Of a stretch of 64,000 bases of DNA, positions 42,201 to 55,100 are shown one piece after another (the first letter of the stretch is position 1; every line of letters begins with the position of its first letter). The stretch covers positions 744,001 through 808,000 of the forward strand of contig BROG01000254.1 in assembly GCA_030159075.1 (NCBI GenBank). Reading direction: 5' to 3'. The translations under genes were made by a program, and so were the position numbers. The notes beneath the pieces are model-generated. The model worked only from the letters and a program-made list of their open reading frames with translations, was not told the origin of the DNA and made no database searches. Source of the DNA: Atrina japonica (taxonomy: Eukaryota > Mollusca > Bivalvia > Pterioida > Pinnidae).

Positions 42201-45200
42201 AATCACTGAATCTGTTACCTGTCATGAGAGGACTGTAATGAGGCCAAAGGTCCTTGAATCTTGGTTGTCTCCCTTGACGGTGTACAACTGTGGTGGTCTG
42301 AGCTTTGCTGGATTGTGTCCCCTTTGTGGTATAATAACATCCTGTAAACAAAACATAAATATATGTATTGTATAAATAATATAACTAGATGTTGTTCTTG
42401 TAACAAAACATAAAATATATGTATTGTATAACTAGATGTTGTTCCTGTAAACAAAACATAAGATATATATTGTATAAATAATATAACTATATGTTGTTCT
42501 TGTAACAATACATAAAATATAATTATTGTATAAATAATATAACTAGATGTTGTTCTGGTAACAAAACATAAAATATAATTATTGTATAAATAATATAACT
42601 AGATGTTGTTCCTGTAACATAAACATGTCTTTCTCCTCTATCTATGGGTTCATCTTGACCTTGACGATTCAGTTAAAGGTCAAGGTCATGGCAGAACTTA
42701 TAGCCCCATTGGCACTGATTATTGTGTCAATTTTGTTTTTAGAGATGATCCATTTCAAATCGTGTCTCTATGAAAATATAACATTCTCATTAATTACACT
42801 TCTATTTTTGCTTTGTTTATGAGTAATATGAGTGAAAATAATTAGCTATTTTCACTAGGGCCATAGTGAGGACGATGTTGGGTACAATATTCATGGCAAC
42901 CTGACATAGGAGAGTTAACAGATATGCATAGTCATTTGTCTTCGTCCAAATACAATAGGATGTGTTTAAGTTAATCCAATCTACCGGCGATTTATCAATT
43001 TTTATTCATCTCTTCGAAAGACACCATAGCTTAAACCGACTAAGTACTTCTGTGTTTATTTATAGGATTGCTGGGCAACTTGTACCCAAGTTGGGTACGA
43101 GTTATAATGATAACTTTTAAAGCAGGCACCAATCACTCATCCAGTACATCTCGTAGACATTTCTATACTCATCCAGTACATCTCGTAGACATTTCTACAC
43201 TCATCCAGTACATCTCGTAGACATTTCTAAAGATGATTAGAAAGTAATTTGATGTCATGTTTAGTTTCAGTTTCCATGTAAGCACAAAAAAAAAAATTAT
43301 TGATTATAGGCATCTGTACTGTGATTTCATGGGTAATAATATTCTCGGTTGAATATTCTGTGCTATATATAAAAAACGAGAAAAAAAAAAAAAAAAAAAA
43401 GGAAAAAAAAAAAAAAGATACTCCTGACTTTGATAATGTGGCTTTAAGATCATGACCAGGGTTGAATGTATTCCAAGCAAGGGTTGAAAAGTTATATGGC
43501 CTGGAGACAATTTGAGATGGACCAACAGACAAACAGACCAAGGGGAAGGGAGTCATAATGACTGTGATGATAAGGCATTGAGCACAGACTTAGTCCAAAT
43601 CATTTTTGCAAAGATTACAGGACTAATCAAGCATGTGAAGCAGAACATACGCTAAGAATCATAAGATAAATATGCCATGTTTAGTTGATTTATAAGCAGT
43701 AGGAGGAGAACTCAAAACTAAACTTGGGTCTCCTGTTTGAAAGACTGATACATTTTTCAGTTAGCCAACTTGAGCAATAGTAGATCTGGGATGCTCCAAA
43801 CATTCCACTTTGCAGTAAATGCAGTCCAAAACATGTGAAACTTATGATAAACTACTCACCAAGAACCCATGTCAACAGAAAATGTATAGGATCTGTTGTT
43901 AGTAACAGTTATTAATGGGATACCCTCAGCTGTCAATGTCGATTTGTGCAAGGTGTCATGACCTGGACAAAAATAAAAATAACTTTCAATATTTTACAAG
44001 AACTTTGCTATATTTGTTTAATACATATCCTAACATGAATTTGAATTTGTTTGTATCTATCAAATCTCTAAATCTGTATTTGTTTTTATAGTCTCTATTT
44101 TTAGAAATATTTTATATTCATTGTACTGCCCGGGAAGTTAGCCAACAAACAGTACCTATAATTTACTAATACTTATGTTTACAGGGTTAATATTTCATAT
44201 CTCACTAGAAAGCCCTATCTATTGTTGCCAAAATATAAATAATTGTAAGTGACTAAGAGATGGAATATTTCTAACCCAAATTTTCTCACCTGAAATAATT
44301 GGAGTTAAGGATTCCTTCCGTATCACAGCTGATTTTGTTTGCATATTCCTGTTAATAAAAACGTTAAACATGATTTGTTGGCATTTAAAGTTCAGTTAAC
44401 ACAATACTGATGAATATAAAATTAATAAACTCCTGATGTAAAAATACAAGACAGTGTGAATGCAATTATTTCTACATGTGAACTCATCATCGTTTAATAG
44501 TTAAAGCTGAACTAAGATCATGCTGAAAAAAATATTTTGAAACATTCCCACTTCATCCCCCACACCAAGACATATTTGTAAGTGTTTCACCAGAAAACAA
44601 GTCCCACAACAGGTATAAAAGGCGGATTAGTAACATTAGTCATCATTGTTTATACATTTTTTATTAAATTTATCAATTGAATAAAAGCTTTATTTTTCAC
44701 TGTTATTTTTCACTATTATTTTGATTGATTTTACTGTATTTTGATTGGCTTAATGCAAAATATCAATATTTTTCATTAAGTCAATCAAAATACAGTGCCA
44801 GGCCACTAATGTAACAGCGCTCTACAATGCGACCGAATCACTCGCAAATGCGACCATTTTTTAGATTTTGGCGAGTGTTTATCCTCATTCTGTCGCCACA
44901 TTGCGACCAGTTTTTTCCCCGAACAGGAAATCAAAAGTTTGTCCGTTTTCACTGTGAAATTACATTATCGAAATCATGGTCTGTTATGCGCTTTACAACA
45001 ACCAATTTGGTTATTCAGTTTCGAATAGAGCATCTAACGCACGTGGATTACTAAATAAAAACACGTTGTATTGCTCTCATGTTTTCGACTTGAAATTTTC
45101 CTAACAGCACACGATGACATTTTTTTTCTCGGTCGATTTCAACAGAAGCATCATTAGACATTACTAAGTTTAAACGATCTTGGTTAAAGGAATACTGGAA

Positions 45201-45866
45201 CGTAGTTATAGCTAGTGTTTGACTAGGCCGAACTTTCTGCCCCGATTTCGATTTTAATTTAAGCGATTTTTAAGTGGTAAAATCGGGGCAGAAAGTTCGG
45301 CCTAGTGTTCGACGAGGAGGACAAGCAGACCACAGCCTAATTCCTTTGGGGATTCTATCGTGGCTGATTTATCGTGGGTCACCACAATAAAACGGCCGTG
45401 ACAGAATCCCCAAAGGGATTAACCACCGTCGGCACTGGAAATTTTATCCGGAAATTAAAATCGAGAGTCAAACACCCGATTGTCGGACAAACACCTATAA
45501 ATTAAAGAAATGTTTAGGTGTTTGTCTGACGATCAGGTCACGGGTGTTGGACTCTAGATTTTAACTTACAGACAAAATTTACAATTCTTGTGGGCAGTCT
45601 CTGTTTTGTAAATTCTGTCGAAAAGAAACTGGTGTAAAAAAAATTTAAAACAAAGTTGAAGGTTGCCTCAATATTAGAGCAACAAATATGAAAAATATAG
45701 GCATATAAACACTCCTGGATTGATAAAAAATGCACAAAAAGGTCAACATGCAGTTAATAACCTTGTTATAAATGGATTGAAACAATAAAATGTAACATAA
45801 ACTTAGAATATTAATATTTTATTTCATTTCTATATTTTCATCCAGTGGATTTTTTAAGAACACATG

Positions 45867-45928
<62 letters not shown>

Positions 45929-48900
45929 TTTATATATATTGGCGAGTTAAAGTTCCTGGCTGGCTAGTAAAATTTCTGGTTCACTGGCCAAATGAAGAGT
46001 GAATTTATTTAGTGTTGTAGAGCCCTGTGTAAATCCGATTAATTAATCCCATCGATAATGTAATGATAAATGCAATTCATTGTTTGATTATAAACTGATC
46101 ACATTTGCTAGCAAATGCCAATAAATGGTCATGCCGTGGTAGAAACTTTTGAAAACCTACTGTAGATATGACGCATCAATGAGGGATTTTCATGAGCTAT
46201 TTATAATGCTGTATCGAAGCTTAACAAAATGGCTCCGCAGACTTGTTTAGTCTCAACTAAAAAGCAGACGATATTATGTTTAGATGGAGTGTGTTGTTTA
46301 AGTGGTCGAAAAGCAGTGGAAATGTTTAATGTATCCACTATCTACGTCAACAGTTCGGAAGTTTTTGAAAAAAATCAGTGACACTGGAGACACCGTACAG
46401 AAAATGAATATCGAATTAGGCGAACTTCAAAGCAAGTTTGCTGTCCATATTTAACTTGGCATGATCTTTGAAGCATATTTCTCATAAAGGTACCAATGTA
46501 ACTGTACATGTTGAAGGTAATATTAATTAAAGGAATCATATTTAGGATCTTGATGATTTTTATGGCCAGTTGTGGCCAAGGATTTCAGATATTGCCCCTA
46601 GATCTTAATAGCGGATCGGGATCCGCTCCGTATATTATGTCGCTCTATGTGTGAGCTCTCAATGGAAAAAGGAAGTCAACTTCAGATTCTGTCATAACCT
46701 ACCAACTCACAAGGCCTCAATATTATAGAAAGTATAAGAATAATACTTAAAATTAATCTACACAATAAATTACACTTTTTCAGTAACTTCAAATGCATAG
46801 TCGCAGTCATGTGATGTATTTCAATCATAACCTGATTTGTTTACATTTCACAAGCCGTACAGTAGACTTGTTCAGAACATCAGGTTGCCTAAATCTAGAG
46901 TCTGACGAAAATTAACTGGAAACTGCCTCACTCAATGTAATAAACATGTTATTCAAAAACAATTGTCAAATATCCTCAATATATCTGTACTCTCAAAATT
47001 TATTCCATAGCACTAAAGCACCTTCCAAAACAAAAACAAAGCGATCTGCTTCCTACTGTCATTTTGCCACTGAACAATGTTTCAACTTCTGTTTTCGGAA
47101 CACTTTTCTGCTTACCGGAAGAAGAAACATGACTCAATGGCTGAATGACAACAGGAAACTGATCACTTTTTTTTTTTTGGAAGGTGGTTGATATTTAGTG
47201 CAATGGAATAAATTTTGGATTTATTATGGATGAAATATTCATTCTCTGTTTGTTGCTGTTTGAATGTTTCAGAAAACTTTTAGCACAGATTATTGTTGAA
47301 AAGTACAGGTAAAGCTAAGTTCGTAAGTTTTATTCAGCCTCTGCAACTTTGCACATTTCGCGTTGTGAGTACAAATATACAATGACGACTAATATAACTA
47401 ATCCGCCTTTTATACCTGTTGTGAGACTTGCTTTCCAGTTAAAGTATTACAATTATGTCTGCTGTGTGGGGAGATGAAGTGGGAATGTTTCAAAACATTT
47501 TTTTTCAACAAAATTTTTTTTATTAAAAGTTGAAAAGCTTTTTATGATCCTAGTTCAGCTTTAAGCATATTATGCATATATATTCTAAATTGGGAAATTT
47601 TTGCTGCAAACTGCCAAATTAGGAAAGTGAAATTTAATAATTTCTCAATATTTTAATCATAATAAATGTACAATAAATGTACCATACAACTGCAACCATT
47701 GAGATAAAATTTGAATTTTTTGCAAACCAGAATACTTATTCAAAATTTAAAGCATAACACAATATTTGTTTGAGAAACACTGTGATTCCAGATCTTGGTT
47801 TTAAAGTCTGATAACTCTGACAAATACTGCTGAACCTAGGTCATAATTGAACTCTCCCTAGATCTGATTAATATTAAGCTTCAGTCAAATTTTAAAATTC
47901 TATTAAAGAAAGTTAAGGATATTTGATGCAAATTAAAATGCTGCAGACATATAGATGGACAAAAAACTAAAAGGCCAAGCAGCTTAACGGTCAGCCGAGT
48001 GAAAAGTATGATTACAACGAGAATATGCCGATCATAAAGATCATACCAAGTTTTGGCCCTTTTTGGAATGCCTATAGGTATAGTCTGTTTGCTCTCCATT
48101 GAAACTGGGGTTAATCATTTTTTGCAAAAACTAAATAATTTATATATTTTAAATGGTCATCATTGTTGTTTTAAAGGTTATACATAACTAAAAATGAATT
48201 TTAATTACATCAAGCAATTCAAGGGAAAAAGTTTTCCATTACTAATAGTGTAAGATTTCTTTCATATTTCAAGAAAAATTACATGGGTGTAAATCCAATA
48301 CATTGAACAGTCATAATATTGTAAATATAAACAGTTTCCAAACCACATGGTTACCTAAAAATAGTCAATGTGCTTGTTACTGTCCATTCACATAAGATGA
48401 ATAGGCCTAACTTGTCACATACTTAATTCATGTATACTGGTCAATAAGGGATTATCTCACAATTGCAAGTCAACATAAGTTTCAAGCTAACATTTTTTGT
48501 TTGTTTTCATGCTGTTTTACACCCAGAGCGCCATGAATACTACTAATAAGATGAAATTATTTCAGTAACATAATTTAGTGCATTATCTTAAAAATAAGGC
48601 AGACTTATAATTCTGATTTTTTTTTTTTTGCAGTTCATAAAAAATAATTATGAATTTATGATACAATCCCTGCCAGTCTACTGTCATATGGCCCAGAGTT
48701 TCTGATTTGCATATGACCTACTTATGCATGAATCATCAAGAATTATGGGTGCTGTTTTATCAACTCTGCATTAACCCACACAAACTTTTACAAAATTTTG
48801 TATTGCAGTAAATGGGTAAAAGTTTTGTTAGCAAACCAAAAATTTGCATATTTACCATTCAGTTAAGTATGGTAAAATTAAAAACATTGCTGTAAAATTC

Positions 48901-51900
48901 AATTTGATGATTAAGTGAAATTTAAGAAATTTAACAAAACCCCAGTTTCAATGGTGAGCAAACAGACTATACTATCCTGTTTTCATTTGCAAACTTTATG
49001 CAGCTTCCCACTGGGATAATTCCTGCCAAGTTTGGTTAAAATTAAACCATTGGCTCTATAGAGGAAATTGAAAAGTCTAAAAGTTAAGAAATACACTGCA
49101 GATGCAGAACAACAACAGACAAAAGAGACTCACCATAGGTCAACAGGTGATGATAAAAAATATACCAAAATAAATATATAACCCCAATCCCCCATCTCAG
49201 GAACATTAAGACTTACCAAACATATAAATAGCCCTTCTGTGTTACACACATTATATAATAGCTGCTTGCATGAAGTTTTGACACTTTGGAGTCAAGCACT
49301 AAACAGGGAAAATGTTTAATTCCGTTGCTGGAGTACATGTGTACTGAGGAATCATCACAGGCGGCACATGTGACAAATCTAAAGGAAAAATGTAACAAAG
49401 TTTTAGATGACAAATATAAAAGAGAGACTTTGAAGACTACAAATTGCTAAACTCTTACTACAATGTTAACAGGTAACAGATACACAGGTAACAGATACAT
49501 GTGATAAAAATGAGATACATCTGTATAACATGTGAACAAACAGAGTACTATGAATCAATACATGTCCTCTACCTGTAAAGCTGGCTGGACTCGAACTCAA
49601 GACCTAACGATCAAGAGTCGAGCGCGCTACCAACTGAACCAGTCCGGCTCGAAAAAGTAAAAAGGAAATGTAAATATAATATAATACCGAAATGTAATGT
49701 AAATAGTTTTAGCTTTTAATTTTTGCCTAAGGACAATGATGTATAAAAAGTTGTGTTTTATGTTCTGAAAAGCAAAAGCTAGTGCCAACTAGACAAATTT
49801 ATTCATTATTCAAGACAAAGATGGACTGGGCCATGTCATTGTAGAATTCATTTTACTGATTTAATGATCAATTATAAATCGCTTACTTTGATCCCGCTAC
49901 TGCAATGATTTTGTTGGCTAAAACTTGCTGCCATGCTACTGTCCCATCCTGGACACACTGTAATTTATTTATACCAGAACCAACACTATTTTCTACCTCC
50001 AACATCAAAGAGTTATCACCTCCTTGTCTGCCGCTGACCTGCAATGACATCATCAATAAAAATTATAGATTGAAAAGGCATTAAATGTGATTAACCCTTT
50101 TAATACTGTAACATCACAGCTGCATAGTGATGTTATACAATGTAGCAGTTTACATTTTCTGCAGTCTGCTCCCTGTAGCATATTTTCAATTCCATCATGA
50201 TGCTGTTTTGCTGTGCAGTCTGATTTCTAATTTAATTATGGGTGTGGAATGAATAAATTTATGAGAGAAATTTTAAGAATATGATCTTATTTTAATAATG
50301 TACAAATAAAACTTTTGAATGAAAAACTTGAATAACTCAATAAATTCTAAATACATGTATAAATTTTATTGTATACACAATTTTCCATTGTATTTCATAT
50401 AAAAAATTACATGTATACTCATCATGAAGAAGGAGATGAAAATATCCAAATTGTAAGTTGAACCAACATTTTCAGCTGTAAATGTGTTAAATTAAACGCT
50501 TTGATTTAAATTATTTGTCAGCGCTGGTTCTGCGAAGGAGGTTTCTGCATTGAAATTGTCTGTAAAAGCATCGTCACCGCTAACATCTTATTCTGTATCG
50601 ATATCTAGGATTCTGTTTCTGTAGGGTTTACAGGTTGTTTACGTGCAGAATCATCATTCAAATCAGATACTAAATAGTCATTTTTAGAGTCGGAATCAGA
50701 GTCGAAAATATCTACAACATCTTGGGAAATTTTGGATGCATAAGCGGCAGTCATTTTTCAATGACTTTCATTCATCAATTTCAAAATAATGGCACTGATA
50801 TATTCGTTGTAACTTGCTTATTTTCACCGGCATCCATTACATGTACATATGATAATACAGACTAAAGTCTCATCTAACTCTCATCATAATTGTGATTTCT
50901 GGTCTTAAATTGAAAGTGGGAAAAACCCAAACTGAAAGTGAAGCCAATGAAGGAGAAACACGAGGTGGTTTACGACGTTCTCGTAATCAGTGGTTGTACT
51001 TCTACCTGGCGATTGCGGATGTTATCGTGAGTAGTGAACAATGAATTTAGCAGGCATTTTTAGACACTATTGTAATGAAAGGTTTAAACAACAAAACCAA
51101 CAAACAATAAAAGTGTGATTTCAATAGAATTAAAAAAAAAAAAGAAATGCTGATGTCCGGTAACTGAAACAGTATTCATATTTGAACAACACTAAAAATT
51201 CATTTCTAAACTTCAAAATTAGGGATTTTCAATGGATAACTTAGCATATTCTTGAAATGATTAAAATGTTCTTAAAAAACTTCCTACCAGTTTTTGGAAT
51301 GATTTTTCAACAGATGGAACAGCTAACTTGAGTTCTGAAGTAGATCCAATATGTCTGATAGTTTCTCCTCTGTCTTCTTGTGCATCTGTTGTGCTCTTAT
51401 GCTAGAAATAGAAGTGCAACTGACCAATGAATATACAGAACTTCAGACTTACAAATTGCATAGTATATGAACAACATGCATAACCTTTATAACTGTGTGC
51501 TCTTTATAAAATTAAAATAAAATACAGTGGTTGCTTCAGCCCATATGGAACAAAAGGTCCATGGGGATCTTTCAAATATTGGAATCTCAAATTTACAAAT
51601 TATCTTAACACTCCTTAGGAGTGGAGGAGACTTAAAAATGAAAATGACACTGCTGGGAAAGATGTCCAAAACATGTCTAATATTAGTTTTCCAAAATTAC
51701 CACACTTTAATCATACATCTATGTAGATCACTCAGATACAATTAGTTTTTCAATCCATACAGCGGTTCTGGAGGAGAAGATTTTTAAAGAGGGGTACCCA
51801 TCGAGGCCTCTTTTGCCCCACACTGGTTCCAACCCTAGGTCGATCTGGCTGAAATAAACAAATCTGGTAGAGGACCTTGAGTACTTACTTCCTATAAAGT

Positions 51901-52143
51901 TTCATTAAAATCCCTTAAGCGGTTTTGGAGAAGAAGTCGAAAATGTGGAAAATTACCCCTCCCCCTTCATTTTTGCAGTCTTAAAAAATTCATAAAAAAT
52001 TCAAAAAACTGAATTTCAGCAAAATTCTTTCAGGAAAGCATTAATCTACCAAGCCACAGGTAAAACACAAAAATAATATGGAAGAAAATCAAAGAAATCA
52101 TACAAAAATGAATGAAAATTACAAAGTCTAAAAAGATGTCAAA

Positions 52144-52180
<37 letters not shown>

Positions 52181-55100
52181 AACAGACAGAGAGACAGAGA
52201 CAGACAGAGAGAGAGAGAGAGAAACAGACAGAAACAGACAGAGAGAGAGAAACAGACAGAAACAGACAGAGAGAGAGATGAGATGAGCTATAATGTATAT
52301 CAGAAAAAATATAAAGTATTCAAAAGAGAGATGTAGTACATGTCAACAGAAATGTGAAGAATGTCAAGAAAGATATGAGGTACATCAAAAGAAATATACA
52401 GTACCGTATTTTACGGCCTATAGGTCGATATTTTTTTCTCTCCAAAGTTGTGACCTCGACCTATTCACCGCATTGACTTATCTTAATAAAAAATAGTGAA
52501 ATATTTAACTTGTATCTGCAATTCCTCATTTTAACATCATAATTCAACATTTTCCACGGGATAATCCAGAGGCCTACTCCAAACACCCATTTGTATTTAC
52601 ACTTAATAGGACTATTAAATGTGACCTAGTGTGTTCGTAATGCACAGTGTTCATAATCAAGTGACAAAATAATGATCTTTCAAGTTACAATATCATTGGG
52701 ATTCAAGACTGTGTCAGAAACTGCGTAATAAAAATACATCGTTTACATTATATTTATACCGGACAGTTTATACTTTTGAATGATTCCCTTATCTCGGCAC
52801 CCCGCTGTGAAGTTGAAGTCTTCATTCAGACTTTCAGGACACTACAAGCTGTGTTCAATGGAACGTGACATTCAACTGAAAACGATCGATCGCCGGGGCA
52901 GTCTTTGAAGTTGGGAAAGTTTTGGAAAAAGTGTTACATAAATTAATTGACACTCAACCTTGAGTATTTAATTGTTTCAAAATTGCAGCAGCATAATAAT
53001 TTAGCCCAATGTAAGGATAAGACAAGGATTGAGGTCGCTTGTGTAAACAGCATAAAGAATTCAATGATGATTTTACAGGTACCATAATGGCGATGTTTGT
53101 ATACATAATCAGTACACACGAGTAATATAAGTGATGTAAAATATGATAAAATGCTACTTCTATGCTTTTTAATCACTCCTATTTAATAATGTACCGTAAA
53201 ATAGGCCTATCACTCTGATAATTTTAGTAGGCTACCATCGTGTTAGCACCAGTTATTAAACATATACGATGTATTTTTGTGTTCTCCCATTCATGTTTCC
53301 ATCTCTGCCGACATCGACCTGTCCTCCACTTCGACTTATCTAATACTTAAACCTGGATTTTTGTCAAAAATCGGCCATTCGACCTATCCCCCACATCGAC
53401 CTATAGGCCGTAAAATACGGTACTTCCAGAAATATAAAAAAAAACCAAGAAAAACACTTCATTGTACTCACATTACTAACAGGTGTTGTCTGTAGGAGAC
53501 CCAGAGTCCTCTCTCTGTCAATTTTTCTTGGTCGACCTTTTTTGGCTTTTTCTTTATCTCCTTCATGTTTTCGTTTTAATCCTGTTGATAATTTCATTCT
53601 GTTCTTCAATTTGTCTTTGTCAGGTCTGTAAAAAAAATTCACAAACAAAATATAAAGACATGTAACATACTTAGGAACATTTATTATTACCAAATTCCAC
53701 CCATTAAGCACTCAGGTTGCAACAGAAATTGGCAAAAGGAGGTGGGTGCTTAATGGGTGCAAAACAATTAATTTTCATAAGGTAGTGTGGTAAAGCTATT
53801 GCAGTTTAAACCGAGGACATTTATCGACATTTTGCTGTTATAGGGGGCTACAGATAAACTGTTACTTATGGTTTTTCAGGTTCACATCTCCTTGTCAATC
53901 AGCTAGAAATAATTCTCGATTGTATGTAAAAAAGGGGAGGGGTGCTTATTGGGACATTGGCGTTTAATGGATTAAATACCACATACATGGATTTTCACCT
54001 CATTTGGGAATGGAGCCTGGGACTTTTGAATTGGGAATTTTAGCAAAATTTTATTGAAATTGGGAAATAAAAAAATACACAAAATTGTTTGAAGATACAA
54101 GAATCCCTTTGCATTTATTGTCATTTGACTTCGATTGGGAAATTTCAACTGCAATTTGTGAAAAAATGCATTTTTTATTTTTGCATTGGGAATGGGGCCT
54201 TATGATAGGGTAGAAAATCCCTGTTGTAAGTTATTTATTCATTCAAAATTTTAATTTGGACTTTTCTTTTACATCACAAGTTCTATACCAATACATCAGT
54301 ATATGGAGATGAATCACCAAACCTAATAACATGCATGTTCAAAACCTTGCCAAAAATTTCAGACCTTTCAACTTTGTATGAAAATGTGTTTGATCAAACT
54401 TGTTAATCATATTTTATCAATTATTTTGCTGTGAATGGTAATTTTCAAAACGTTTCTGAATTAATTCAGATACATCCCTTCTTTGAAATTATAAAAATGA
54501 GTGTTCTCTGTTTTCTTGTCAATATTTAAATCATTTGTAAGTGTTAGACCCTCTATAAGACTAAGCAAAGATTTTAATTTTATTGTAGTGATCTGTCTGT
54601 CACTACACATGCTGTTAAAATGATAGAAAAGATTAAAAATGTCTACAAAATTTTTCTTTGATCTGTAAATAAGCCATCCCATACAAATTTTAAGACAGGA
54701 TAGCAGATTATTACAGTGTGAGATATACAAATTATTATAACGGTATTTTGATCCAAAGAGCTGTAACATGTCGCAGGGATCATCAGTTTAGACAGGACAT
54801 GAACTGGCTCTTTGCATCATGTTACTGTTATAATGATACCTTTATTATATACCCATCCATTATTAGTTAAATATAACAATACAAATAATTGGAATATATA
54901 TTGTTCAATTATTTGACAAATATACCAACTTTTTATAGGAAAAGTAGTCAGTGTAAGAAACACACTTTGTGTAGTGTGTACTAATGTCATCAGTTTCAGA
55001 AACGGGTGATATGGATTCCTATCACCTAGCACTGATCCAGAAGGTTGGATCCCATTCATTTCAATGTTACATTTATCCACTGTTGTTGGCTGAAATGTTT

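Larger units (their letters stand above)
44815..46027. mobile_element. hAT-like non-autonomous DNA element
   Basis: Left end CAGCGCTCTACAA and right end TTGTAGAGCCCTG are inverted with 12 of 13 matches; the CAG(N)G start is typical of hAT elements. Subterminal GCGACC motifs lie inside the left end. No transposase is visible; the centre holds three large hairpins (45223-45563). The flanking 8-mers (TAATGTAA and TGTAAATC) are not identical, so a target duplication is not proven. Confidence 0.55.

Noticed and set aside
43227..43556. 109-codon minus-strand ORF
   Set aside because: It includes a poly-Phe stretch from a poly(A) tract and has no homology that I can see.
49580..49650. A second tRNA gene
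   Set aside because: Same SINE head with base changes in box A; no evidence of a complete, foldable tRNA.
52112..52336. Arg/Glu-rich protein
   Set aside because: Encoded by a GA/GACA microsatellite.
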